A program made the translations under genes and the position numbers. A stretch of 64,000 nucleotides of DNA, taken from contig JAAOMT010000764.1 of assembly GCA_016748015.1 (NCBI GenBank), forward strand, positions 1-64,000. The letters are read 5' to 3'. The notes below the pieces were generated by a model. It worked only from the letters and a program-made list of their open reading frames with translations. It made no database searches and was not told the DNA's origin. Numbering within the stretch: position 1 is the first letter of the stretch; every line of letters starts with the position of its first letter. The stretch comes from Geosiphon pyriformis (Eukaryota; Glomeromycota; Glomeromycetes; Archaeosporales; Geosiphonaceae). Shown here piece after piece: positions 23,405 to 34,390 of this stretch.

Positions 23405-24876
23405 ATGAAAAAACTTTATACCATCTTATTTACAATGAGTGATCTAGACATTAAAAAGACGAATGATTCCAAATCATTCAACAATGGACCAACCCTAGTG
23501 ATCCATGGTGGAGCTGGACGCATTCGTCACGAAGATTATCCTTCAGAACGAGAACAAAAAGCTATCAGAGCTCTTGAGGTTTCGCTTTATGCCGGAAACG
23601 AGATTTTGGCCAAAGGGGGAAGTTCTTTGGATGCTGTCGAAGCTGCCGTGAGGATCATGGAAGGTAGTATGTTTATGAAAGTGATCATTATGATCTTTTA
23701 AAAAATATGCTCAAAAGGATGTTTTTATGTGATCAGATGATCCAATGTTTAATGCTGGTAAAGGTTCCGTCTTTACAATTGGTGGCAAGGTTAATAAGTG
23801 ATAAGAGGTATTTGAATTCGTTTTGAGATGCTCTTGACATTTCTAAGAATATAATATTCAAATTTAGAACGAACTCGAAGCTTCAATTATGATTGGTACG
23901 GAATATCACCCAGCCGGTGCATGCACTTTATTACACACCGTTAAAAATCCAATCAGTCTGGCCAAGACCATTTTAAAAGATCCCAATAACTCACATGTAT
24001 TTTTGGGTGGTAAAGATGCTGAAGAATATGCAAAATTAAAAGGTTTAGAAATCGTAGATCCTAGTTACTTTTGGACCAAAAATCGTTGGGAACAACATAT
24101 GAAAGGTCTGGAAAATCAAAAAGTAGAGCATGGACTTGTCTCGAATGTTCAAGATGTAGATGACGGTAATTTATTATCACCTGAGCTTAATAAAAGTCCT
24201 GAATTGGATTTTGGTTCATTGGGAACGGTTGGTGCCGTTGCAGTCGATAAAGATGGGGTAATTGCTGTTGCTACGTCTACTGGTAATCTACCATTGTCTC
24301 TTTACTTTTAGTTTTACAAGTAACCAATGTCTTTTCTAAATTTTCTGATATTAATATAATAATTTTGCGTTTCCAAAGGGGGGAGAACTAACAAAAGGGA
24401 TGGTCGTATTGGAGACACACCATTAATTGCTTGTGGAACTTGGGCTGACAATGAAAGTTGTGGAGTTAGTGGAACAGGAGATGGTGAGGTATGAATTTTG
24501 AGAATTTTGCTATTATTGAAGGAAAATATTATAGTAAAGAAATCACTATTTTATATAGTTCTTCATACGATATGGGATAGTTCAAGATGTCTCTGCGCGA
24601 ATGAAGTACCTTGGTGAGAGCGTAGAAAATGCCGCGAAACATGTAATTGATGATATGAAAAAAGTTGGAGGGGATACTGGGGTTATTGCTTTGGACAAAT
24701 ATGGAAATGGTGAGATGATATATTTTTAAGATTTTTACCTTTCAAAGTTAATCTTTACTTTTTGATTAATTCCTGGATGTCTGTTTTTAGTCACAATGCC
24801 TTTCAATACATCTGGAATGTATAGAGGATACATTCGTGTATCTGATGGAATTCCTCATGTAGCAATTTTCGAATAA
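23405..24876 (+). CDS. Isoaspartyl peptidase / L-asparaginase (Ntn-hydrolase, asparaginase 2 family)
   Basis: Hydrolyses L-asparagine and/or isoaspartyl dipeptides. The precursor cleaves itself before a Thr that becomes the N-terminal nucleophile of the beta chain. Exons 23405-23663, 23737-23789, 23868-24282, 24379-24488, 24559-24709 and 24791-24876 give 357 residues and TAA with matching phases. Motifs: [11 protein letters not shown] near the start, [34 protein letters not shown], then GTVGAVAVD with the predicted nucleophile Thr224. [23 protein letters not shown] and MYRGYI follow. The residue before GTVG is Leu, where many relatives have His. Two starts are possible: 23405 adds [10 protein letters not shown] ahead of the ATG at 23435. 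The final exon is short but ends in the usual way. It converges on the alcohol dehydrogenase downstream. Confidence 0.92.
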
Positions 24877-27049
24877 AGCTGCTGGAATGCGGTGAATAAT
24901 TTCCTCTTGGGATTCTTCAAAAACTAGGATTCTTGGAGAAAAACGTGTCATGAATTTTAATAAAGTGAAAGTTATAAAACTTTTATTTTCTAATTGAGTG
25001 TTTTAAGAATTAGCATTACTGATTTTTTTTTTCAAGATGCTTTTATACATGGTTTTTTTGTGAATTTCTTGAATAAACTTAAGATTCTTTGTAAGGACAT
25101 CAATAATGGGACTATTTATTCGAATCGATCTTTGAAACATAGCTTCATCAAGGTTAAGATTTTATTTTTGGTTTTAAATTTATAAAATTTATTTAATTAC
25201 TGTTTTCAATATTTAAATTAATTGTATCATGGTAATTAAAAGCTTCTATTGCGTTAGAATTTGTCCCAGAATAACACAATCCTAAATCTTTTGCTAGATA
25301 TTGAGATTTTCTTTCAAAATGTAGGGTTAGAATTTTATTCATTTTGTTTATATTTAAAGATAATAAAAATAAATTATAATAAAAATTTAAATAAGGAATA
25401 AATATTAATGTTTAGTATATATATATATATTTTGGATTAATGAAAACTTGAATATTTTTTTTTGAAAAAATTTTTCGTATTATAATTTTTTTTTAAAAAC
25501 TATGCTTATATAATGATCCAGCTTCCAATTCATTTATTTGATTTTATATTGAAACAATGCACATATTTTTTTTTTATCCTTCCTATAATTTTTTAAAGAA
25601 GACTTTATGGGAAGCTTATAAAAATGACTAAAAATGACGCTTTTCTAGATAAGAATTTATTTCAAACCTTTTCCAATACAAGATTGGTTAAATCCATTTT
25701 GTTTAAACACGATTATATTCAGTCCAAAATGTTCGCGAGAGAGTTGTGTTTTCTTTTTCTTTTTCTTTTTCTTTTTTTTTTTGAAATGAAAAAATAAGAG
25801 ACCATGGACGTAAAAATTTTTTTAAAAAAATTTCTATAATCAAAATACCTATTTCTTTTTGGTTTATATTGTTCACAGAATTAATAAATTGTGAATTTTA
25901 TCAAATTCAAATTTTTTTATCACCTAAAGAACGTAAATTTTTGTAACCTTTGAAACGGAATATTTTTAAGAATAGTCTTTCTTCTAGTTTCAAAATTCTT
26001 TTTCACGTTTAGTAAAGGTATGAATAGCAATTTATTCAGGTTTAAAGTGTTGGACTTTTGATAAGAAAATATTCATTCATCCTGAAATCAAAGGAGTAGC
26101 CAAACTAAAAAGTTTGTCGTATTCATCATCATCATCATCATCATTATCATCATCATCATCATTATCATCATCATTATTATTTTGTTATTGGTTCAATTCT
26201 TCCGTTACGTCTTCCAAAGTAATTATTCGAATTGGTGGTGAATAGTGATAAGTTTTTCTTATGGTCTGTATGAAGTAACGGTATCTATGACAATATCTAT
26301 GGTGATACTATAAAAAATGAGCTATATAAATCAGTGGTTAACTTTATAATGAGAAACAATTGGCATATCAAATATATATTTATTAGGTTTTTCCTCATAA
26401 TAATTGGTAGTATTAAATGTCTAGATTGTTAAAGAAGCTAACCTTTTCTCATCTATGACTTTTATATAATAATTTTTTAAAGTGTTGACTTTCTTTTGTT
26501 ATTTATTTTTTAAACGTGTAATAACGAGTTTAAATCTTAAAATTTTTTATTTGATAATTAAAAAAAAAAAAAGATCTTTGAATTACCTTATCACCTATTT
26601 TCAATAAATTAAAATAATCAATGATTGATTTGATTATTTTAAAAGGTACGTGGATTGTGTAAAATATTAAAAGATTTTTTTAAATGTCTCACGACTTTTA
26701 GATTGGAATGTAAGACGGTTTAAAAAAAAGTGTGAAATAAATTATACAGAATTTATTTTCTTTTCAAAACTTTTTCATAATGTTTAACTTACTAATTCTT
26801 TTTAAGAGCGTGGTTAAAAGTTATTGGAAGAATTGAAATCGCATGTGTATTAAAAATGGTTTTGTTTAAACATTAATTTTTTTGTGGCTTTATTTAATTA
26901 ATTTTAAATTGTAGATAAAAAAATAAATATAAAAAGAGTTATAAAATATAGCATACTAGCTGATTTTTAAAAGTTTTTAGCTATCAAATACACAATAATT
27001 CGTGAATTTACTGTAAAAACCTAACATGAATTCTCCTTTTAAAATCATT
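24877..27049. other. Convergent intergenic region
   Basis: 3' flanks of the asparaginase (+) and alcohol dehydrogenase (-). It contains a TTTTTC-type pyrimidine repeat at about 25746-25782 and a CAT microsatellite at 26123-26180. Apart from these it is AT-rich. No gene is supported; the small frame at 24994-25185 has no recognisable features. Confidence 0.45.
26123..26180 (+). repeat. (CAT)n / (ATC)n microsatellite
   Basis: Tandem TCA triplets, about 19 units, with a few TTA interruptions. It lies between two convergent genes and outside the coding regions. Confidence 0.9.
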
Positions 27050-28427
27050 TTACCTTTCCAAAACAATTCGATATCTAGCCTTTCCAGAACGCATAATATC
27101 CAAAGCGTCATTGACATCCTTCATAGGAACAGTTTGTATCCAAGGTCGAACATCGTGTTTGGCGGCAAATGCAAGCATTTCCTTGACATCATGACGTGAT
27201 CCAATCAATGAAGCCTCAATAGTAATAAATCTTAAAAGATCAGTAACGCTGAGGGATAATGGACTTTCTGGGACGCCTATTAGGATCAGTTTGCCATGAT
27301 TCTTAATCAAGCTGAGGAATAATCCCCAGTCGGTATCTTGTCCAAAGGTTGTTGAAAGAATGATATCGAACGTTTCAGAGAATTTGGAGACCTGATCTTT
27401 GTCTGAAATATTTAAGTAATTGGTCGCTCCAAGTTTTATTGCATCATCTCGTTTTTTATCACTTTATGAAAGGAATGAAAATAGTGAAAGTGATTTTTAA
27501 AAAGTGAGTTACATAAATTTTTTCAATAAGATGAATTTTGAAATAGCGTACCTGTGAGAAATAGCTGTGACTTCAGAACCCATCTTGGCAGCGAATTGAA
27601 CTCCCAAATGACCTAGGCCCCCAATACCTACTATGCCAACCTTTTTCCCTGACTTAACATCATATCTTTTTAAAGGAGTATAGATTGTGACGCCGGCACA
27701 AAGTAATGGTGCAGCTTCCGCAGAATTAATTTCTTCCGGAATATGGAAGGCGAATTCAGCTTGTGTTCGAATCCTATCAGCGTAACCACCATGACTTCTA
27801 TACTGAGTCGGTTTACCATCTTGATCTTTCCATGTATCATCATAGGTAAAAACTTTCTTTGAGCATATTTGGTCAAACCGGTTTGTGCACTTTGATCAAA
27901 AAGAATCGATGAATATATGTGGAAAAAAATTCATTTAAAATATTCCAATCTTATTATAAATTTCTGTTTACCTCTTGACAGGTTTGGCATGAGCTTATTT
28001 GACATCCGACACCGGCACGATCACCAACCTTGAATTGTGTAACTTTTGAGCCTACCTTGACAATTTTACCAATAATTTCGTGTCCAACAATCACTTTTTC
28101 AAAAAATTTTGATTAGCATTTGATTGAAAAAAAACTCTCAAGATCAACAAATTAAAATTTAAAGTAATTTCAATGTTCACTTGGATAAGGAATTGGACCC
28201 CAACCACCAGTAATAGTGTGCAAATCGCTTCCTATGAAAGAAAAGGGAAAAAACTCAGTCATTGGAATATTTCGTTAGATTACCGTCTATCGAAATTACG
28301 TACCACATATACCACAGTGTGAGATCTCGACTTCAACCTCATCATCAGCTAATGGCTTGGGCGTATAAGACCAAGGGGCCAATACTGCTTCCTTATCAAA
28401 GGCAGCGTATCCGTGAAATTGTGTCAT
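27050..28427 (-). CDS. Zinc-dependent alcohol dehydrogenase, ADH6/cinnamyl-alcohol type, NADP(H)-preferring
   Basis: Interconverts aldehydes and alcohols in the cytosol. Exons in gene order: 28427-28304, 28231-28181, 28093-27972, 27889-27552 and 27461-27050. They give 348 residues and TAA, the usual size of the family, with all phases matching. Catalytic zinc ligands are Cys38 (SHCGICGSD), His63-Glu64 (IVGHE) and Cys163 (LLCAGVTIY). Structural zinc ligands are Cys94, Cys97, Cys100 and Cys108. The nucleotide-binding motif is GIGGLGHLG at about 187-195. The strand after it ends in SHSDKKRDD, and this Ser-x-x-Lys-Lys arrangement is what NADP-dependent members carry (family knowledge). Substrate cannot be deduced. 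A TATA box and a heat-shock-like element lie upstream, so stress induction is possible. Confidence 0.92.
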
Positions 28428-28505
28428 TTTAATGAAGAGATAATTGACTTTAGAGAGTATGGGTATTAAAAGTCGTTAAAAATTATTCTCATGCCATCAA
28501 TGTCC

Positions 28506-28514
28506 CTATTTATA
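28506..28514 (-). promoter_or_regulatory. TATA box of the alcohol dehydrogenase gene
   Basis: On the minus strand the sequence is TATAAATAG, a textbook TATA box, 79-87 bp upstream of the ATG. This leaves room for a 5' UTR of about 50 bp. Confidence 0.5.
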
Positions 28515-28543
28515 ATGATTTCTCGTAGAACAGCCAGCGAGTT

Positions 28544-28558
28544 CGAAAGATCCAGAAC
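28544..28558. promoter_or_regulatory. Imperfect heat-shock-element-like site
   Basis: The plus strand reads GAAAGATCCAGAAC. Seen from the gene this is TTC-TG-GAT-CT-TTC, one base off the TTCnnGAAnnTTC array bound by heat-shock factors. It lies about 35 bp upstream of the TATA box. Supported by pattern and position only. Confidence 0.3.
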
Positions 28559-29837
28559 TTTTGACGGTTAATAAAATTAATTCTTTGAAAGATTACCAAT
28601 CCCAGTTTAAGTTGTATATAAAAAGCAATGTTTTGAAAGTAGTTAAGGCTAAAGTTTAATTCAAACTTTCATCGTTTCGTAATCATTTTTCAAAGAAACG
28701 TGTAGTCACTTTTGACTGTGCCCACACGAGATCAACTATTGTACCTGTATTCTCGTTCATTCTTTTGATACAGTAATCAGTTTTTCCAAATTTATGAAAA
28801 TTTTGGTGATCTCTCAGCTGAGATCATATCATTAATTTGTCAGGCTGAAAAATGTTTGTGCCTAAAATCTTGTTCATTTCAGGGAACATCGATAATTGTT
28901 TTGACCTGATAACAGTTTTATTTACAATTTAAGACTCTTCATCAGAGAAAAAGTTATGAATTATTAATATTTTTCTGGAAAAGGAAAAATAAAAGTCGCG
29001 CGAGAATCCGAACGATTTCAAGCTGGTCATTAATGAAAATTTTTTACGGGTGTAAAAATTTCCATGGAAACAGAAATTTTACCGTTTATATGTATATGCA
29101 TATGCTTAATTGTTATTAAGAGACCTAATCCAAATATCCTTTTCATTTTTAATTAATTATGGAAATATGCAAATATATATTTTAAAATACAGCATCCACA
29201 ATTTTACGAACCACTCTGAGAGGATTTACCTTCATAATCACTATCCAATCTAATTTTTAAAAGAAACCAAATATTACAAGAGAGTAATAAAACCCGTTTT
29301 GGTATCTACTGAGAAAATCTTTACTGAATTTATCCTGGTCACAAAAATTATCCGTATTTATTTATAATTGCAAATTAATGATATAATTAGCTCTATTTTG
29401 AGGCAAAAAGTTAATGTCAATTTAGAGAGATATAGTTTTTGTTATCCCATTTGGATAAAAATTATGCATTAGAGCGTAGTTTTTATATGAGAGAAATTGG
29501 ACCACAATTGAAATATTTGCATTAGATTCTGAAATTTTTTGACTAAAGAACACTTCTAATCTCTATTTTTACCAAAAAAAAATATTCATAGAATAACGAT
29601 GATAAGTTTTTATAGCAAAACAAAGGAGAAAAGTTCTTGATTTGGTAAACCAGTTTACTTTCCACGAAGAGATTGATAATAGTAATATTCATAAATTTTT
29701 AGTTTTGGTAGGATCATAATTTTGCAATATAATTATATTTTAAATCTTCACTTACCCAACCAAGATTCTCAATCCTATCGTACAAAAACATTAAAATAAT
29801 ATATATTGTACCAATAAAATCCTCTTGAGACAGCCCA
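28559..29837. other. Intergenic, no gene seen
   Basis: Upstream flank of the alcohol dehydrogenase. Moderately AT-rich, with stops in all frames and no recognisable protein, RNA or repeat. Confidence 0.4.
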
Positions 29838-30377
29838 AATATTCCCAATAGGGTTGAAGTCTAGATTAGATGATGACCACGACAGAAGTCTTGTTTGGAG
29901 ATCATCACGCGCATTATTATCAGAGGTGAGAGACACTGTTTAGGGAGAATGGAAATGTAGCCAAATATTGAGAGCTTGTCCCGGAAAGATTATTTGCAAG
30001 AATTAAGCGACCAAGACGATGAATATACGAAATTTTGTGAATTAAGGCGACAGGAGCGAAGGGGGATACCGGTTATTTTGGCAATTTCGGGTGCATTGCA
30101 TCAAAAGTACTTAATGACCTCACATTTCGATTTTACGGGATTAGGCTGCTTAGATAGGTGAAAAAATGGGCAGGAATTAATTAAAGGTTGTGTGACATCA
30201 AGGGTAATCAAAAATAACATTTACGCGTCAGCTTTTTCTGCAAGGAGGTTGGTGATGCGAAAATTTTGGGTAATGATGTTGCCCCCATTACTTTCTGCCG
30301 GGACTGTACAAATATTACAGAAATTGAAAGCTTTAGCTAAAAATTATTTGACCTCTATTGACAATTCATCTTTGTGA
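29838..30377 (+). CDS. Possible multi-exon gene or gene remnant, unrecognised
   Basis: Three coding-like stretches lie in a row on the plus strand. The first (about 29855-29926) reads SRLDDDHDRSLVWRSSRALL and ends at a possible GAG/GTGAGA donor. The second (about 29953-30157, after TGTAG) contains SRKDYLQELSDQDDEYTKF and CELRRQERRGIPVILAISG, and ends at a possible GTGAAA donor. The third (30192-30377) reads ASAFSARRLVMRKFWVMM and ends in TGA. Amino-acid composition is protein-like and unlike the AT deserts. I found no convincing ATG and could not verify joined phases, so this may be a decaying gene. No family is recognised. Confidence 0.35.
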
Positions 30378-30614
30378 AATCAAAAAGTTAAAATCAGTTT
30401 ATTTTAACGCGTATAAAAGAATATAATTTAGAAATAAAGAATCAATGACGAGTTGACGAAATTGATTATTTTTATAAACCGTTCCTCAATTAATTAAAAT
30501 CATGCGAGTTCATTCACGATCGAATACATGTACATGTACACTGTAGTATGTATGCTGTCAAAAATCCGGTATAGAAATTATCCTTGAATCTACAACGATC
30601 ATATTCATACGGAA

Positions 30615-30677
30615 ATGGCTTCGCACCTTTTCGAAAAAGAGTATCCTGAAAATCCATCATTCCCAGACTACGACTAA
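30615..30677 (+). CDS. Small open frame, 20 codons
   Basis: ATG to TAA encoding MASHLFEKEYPENPSFPDYD. The composition is acidic and Pro-rich with balanced codon use, unlike random frames in AT-rich DNA. It could be a short peptide gene, the last exon of an unseen gene, or chance. No relatives are recognised. Confidence 0.15.
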   Translation: MASHLFEKEYPENPSFPDYD

Positions 30678-31227
30678 ATTTCTCATTTTTTCCAATTTCC
30701 TGAAAGAATGATCACCTTTTTTTTTCTTTGGATCTTGTTTGATAACCTAATTTTTTTGTAAGTTTCTTGTTTGCCACTCTGTTGATGAGGGGTAACTTTA
30801 ACATGTTTTGGATAATAATTTATTTGCCTTTTTCGAGAACAGAATACTGAAAAAAAGACTTTGCTTGAAAACGGCAGATATTTGTGAACGAATATTTAGG
30901 AAATATAAAATCTTTTAGATATTTATTTAAGGTGAAACATTTCATGAGAATCCTAATCAGAAACCATGATTCTTCAAAGATTATTATATAATCCATAGTA
31001 TTGGTTGATAATATTAATTTATTTTTCAATCTTGATGCTTTACCATGAATATTTTAAATGTTTATCATTATCATATTTCAAAATTATAAGGCACGAAGAG
31101 TGCTAATAAAGATGTCAAATTTGTTTCAATAAATTTTTCTAGCTTGTTTTCTCTAACTTTCTCGACCCAAAATGAATATTTTTAAGAATTCTACACGGTA
31201 TAAAATTTTGAGACTGAATTATAATAC

Positions 31228-31309
<82 letters not shown>
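31228..31309 (+). repeat. (TTA)n microsatellite
   Basis: About 27 uninterrupted TTA units between the divergent alcohol dehydrogenase and SLC41-like genes. A tyrosine-rich open frame across it is an artefact. Confidence 0.95.
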
Positions 31310-31441
31310 CATGATTATTATTATTTTCGAAATAAAAAATCTCTTACATATAATAATACCTATTGGTAAAATTTTCTTATTACCAGCATCTCAAAAATTT
31401 TTTAATTCGAAAAATACATCTTGGTAACCAGAAAAAGTCTT

Positions 31442-31460
31442 CCCCACCACCCTCCCCCCC
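31442..31460 (-). promoter_or_regulatory. Potential G-quadruplex motif
   Basis: The minus strand reads GGGGGGGAGGGTGGTGGGG. This fits four G-runs of three or more with loops of 1, 1 and 4 bases. It is intergenic, about 660 bp upstream of the SLC41-like coding region. Whether it folds or matters is unknown. Confidence 0.4.
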
Positions 31461-32120
31461 AATGAGTAAATCATTTAACTTTACAATCAGTGGTAATCGG
31501 ATGAATAGATATACCCCTATCTAAAATTAAGGGTCAACACTTTTTTCGTCCATATTTAGTAACATTCAAAAAAAAATTGTATTTTCTACAAAATTAAATA
31601 CCAATGAACTAATTTCATTTTAACGAATTCGAACTATGACCAGATGTATGCATCTATGTATCTATGTGTATTTGTAAATCCTTATTTATCTGGAAAATTC
31701 CAAATCGATTCTTGGATGTTGATAATTCCCTAAATGTTTCAGTCTAAACCTATCTTCTTCAACAACTTGGTAAAAACTATTGGCCAGTCACACGGGAAAA
31801 TAGTTTCAAAGTCATGATGATGCGGCAAAAACTTACTAAGAGGGTAATACGAAAATAAGGATTAACCTTTTTAAGGCGTCTCAAAATTATTACTCAAAAA
31901 ATCTATGATCTCTCTGCCTTCCTTCATCTTTTACCTGTTGTTTGCAGCTAGACTGAACTTTGCCATTTACCCTTTTGTTGAACACATATCTTAGAACCCT
32001 ATAACATAATTATTAACACTTCCTTCTCATAGAAATATATTTTACCATTTTGTTTCCCTCACTAGCCTCAATTATTTTATTCTCTTGAAAATCACTCGAA
32101 CTGGCTCAACATTCAAAAAG

Positions 32121-34390
32121 CGATTCACCTCGTTCATCAACTGATTCTTTGGTTTCAGATGACTTGGTTTTAAAAATCGGAAGGGACAGTGATTCATTGA
32201 TTAAGAAGGGAAGGACGAATAGTGATTATAAGAATGATATTGACGGCGTACTCGCAAACACAAATGCATCCTCCAGTAGCATAAATACTACAAATAAGGC
32301 TCGTCATCATATCCCTTCTTCACTAATGAATATAGTTGGATTTGATGCATCTATTTCAATCCCCGAACGGAACCGTTCGCCAAAATCATTATCACGACGA
32401 GAATATGTAGAGCTAAAAACAAAAGAGGATGTGGAAGCTAATGATGGGGAGAAGGACGATTGGGTTTATCGAAGATCATCTTCTGATGATGATCACTCAA
32501 AAAAAAAACAATCACAGAAAGAGTTATTAATGACTCATGATATTGATGAGGACTCTGAAGATAGTGAAACAGAAAGAAGTTTGACATTAGAGGTAGCCAG
32601 AAATATGAAATATTTTGTGATTAAAATTGTTGAATTTGATGTTTTACGAGTTTCAATTTCAAGGCTATTCCTCCGCTATTAGTTGCCGTAGCATGGTCAG
32701 TATTAGCTGGATCTCTACTCGACATTGTAAAAGTAAGGAAATCTTTCTGATCGTGAGTTTTTTTTCATCAAATTACATGAGCATTGTTTTTTTATCTGTC
32801 CAATCGACATTTTTTATCCTTTTCCCCAATCTTAGGATTGGGATTCTTTTGTCCAAGTAAAAGAATTGTTTATTCTCGTCCCGGTATTATTAAATTTAAA
32901 AGGTAACCTTGAGATGAATTTGGCCTCGCGAATGTCAACTTCGGTGAGTAAAGAATTCTCCCTTGTAAAGCTTCAAATTACCAAAGTTCACCATTCGCTG
33001 ACTTTTACCATCGGATTTTCTCAAGGCAAATTTGGGTGAATTAGATAAACCATCGGTTCGAAATTCACTCGTATTTGGGAATTTGTCATTGCTTCAAGTT
33101 CAAGCTCTAATAGTGGGCGCAGTCGCTGGGATCTTCTCATTTGTGGAAGGAATAGTATTTCATCCTCATGTCAATTCATACTTTGAAAGTATGATGGTCG
33201 TCGTGGCCTCAATGCTGTGCTCAGCCATGAGTAGCATGATTATGGGAACTTTTATGTGTGGTTTAGTTATCCTGTGTAGGCGTTATCGAATAAATCCAGG
33301 TGTGGACAATCAACTAAAAAAATTTTCCTTAAATTCGCATTTTCTAATAACAATTTACAATTTTAGATAATATTGCGTGTCCCATGGCCTCATCGCTTGG
33401 TGATCTTATAACCTTGGTAATTTTATCTCTATGTGGCCAGATTCTATTGAAACTTATGCGTAAGTTTTTGTATTTTATATTTGGAGTTTTTTTTTGACAC
33501 TTCTTTCAATTCCATTCCTTGAATTTCTAGACACATTTATTAGCACAATCTTGTTTATAATTATGGCTTTATTTATACCTTATTGGGTAAGGCATGTGAG
33601 AAAAAATCCGTACGTGAGGGACTTATTACTGATTGGATGGTCACCTTTGTTCTTGGCAATGATAATTTCAAGGTATCGACAAATGTGATTTGCAATTATT
33701 CACCAAATTTCACTTGGCCTGGTATTAATCGCATTTTTATGAACCTTTCAGTATGGCGGGATTAGTTCTGGAACAGTATATAGAGAAGTACTCTGGTCTC
33801 GCGTTGCTTACTCCTGTATTGACTGCGTTGTCCGGTAATTTGGGTTCTATATATGCGTCACGAATATCCACTCGATTACATAGCAATGGCTTGGAAGAGA
33901 ATTATCGAAAGTCAGAGATCACCCTATTTCTAATCCACTTGCCAATCGAAATTCTGTTCTTACTATTGGTTTGGTGGTTTGATATGGGCCATGTTCATTT
34001 GACTTGGAGTTTTTGTATCTTATATTTATTTGTCTCGGTTATCTGCGTGAGTAGCAATCTTTATGATTCTTAAAAAACTATTTGCTTTAAGCTTAACGTT
34101 TTCATGATTTATTCTTTGATTAGGTTGGTTGTTCGCTAGTATTGGCCAAAAAGTTAACACTTTGGTTATGGCAACATGGTTATGATCCTGATAATTATTG
34201 CTTGCCATACTTGTGAGTGTACTACATGGGTGATTTTGTAATTCCCATCAAATTATTTTTTAACTTACTTTTCCAAATCAATAGAACGGCAATTTTAGAT
34301 GTCATAGGAACTGCCTTATTAGTTTTGTCTTATGTCGCATTAACAAACGTAGGCCTTGCAACTCCAGAACAAATGGACAAGGAAAACTAA
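32121..34390 (+). CDS. SLC41/MgtE-type divalent cation (magnesium) transporter; start unresolved
   Basis: A membrane transporter of the eukaryotic SLC41 group, related to bacterial MgtE, expected to move Mg2+ or similar ions. Exons: about 32121-32592, 32664-32732, 32836-32943, 33026-33299, 33367-33459, 33531-33672, 33752-34046, 34124-34212 and 34285-34390. All internal phases match, giving about 548 residues and TAA. The N-terminal 160 residues are hydrophilic, rich in Ser, Asp and Glu. Family blocks come twice, as in SLC41. First half: [20 protein letters not shown], then MSTSANLGELD, and [14 protein letters not shown]. Second half: [20 protein letters not shown] and [12 protein letters not shown]. 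No ATG opens exon 1. The acceptor may be CAAAAAG at 32120 or TTTCAG at 32158, with an upstream exon still to be found; the first in-frame ATG is at 32326. It is divergent from the alcohol dehydrogenase. Confidence 0.85.

Noticed and set aside
31172-31369. Tyrosine-repeat open frame
   Set aside because: It is a translation of the (TTA)n microsatellite.
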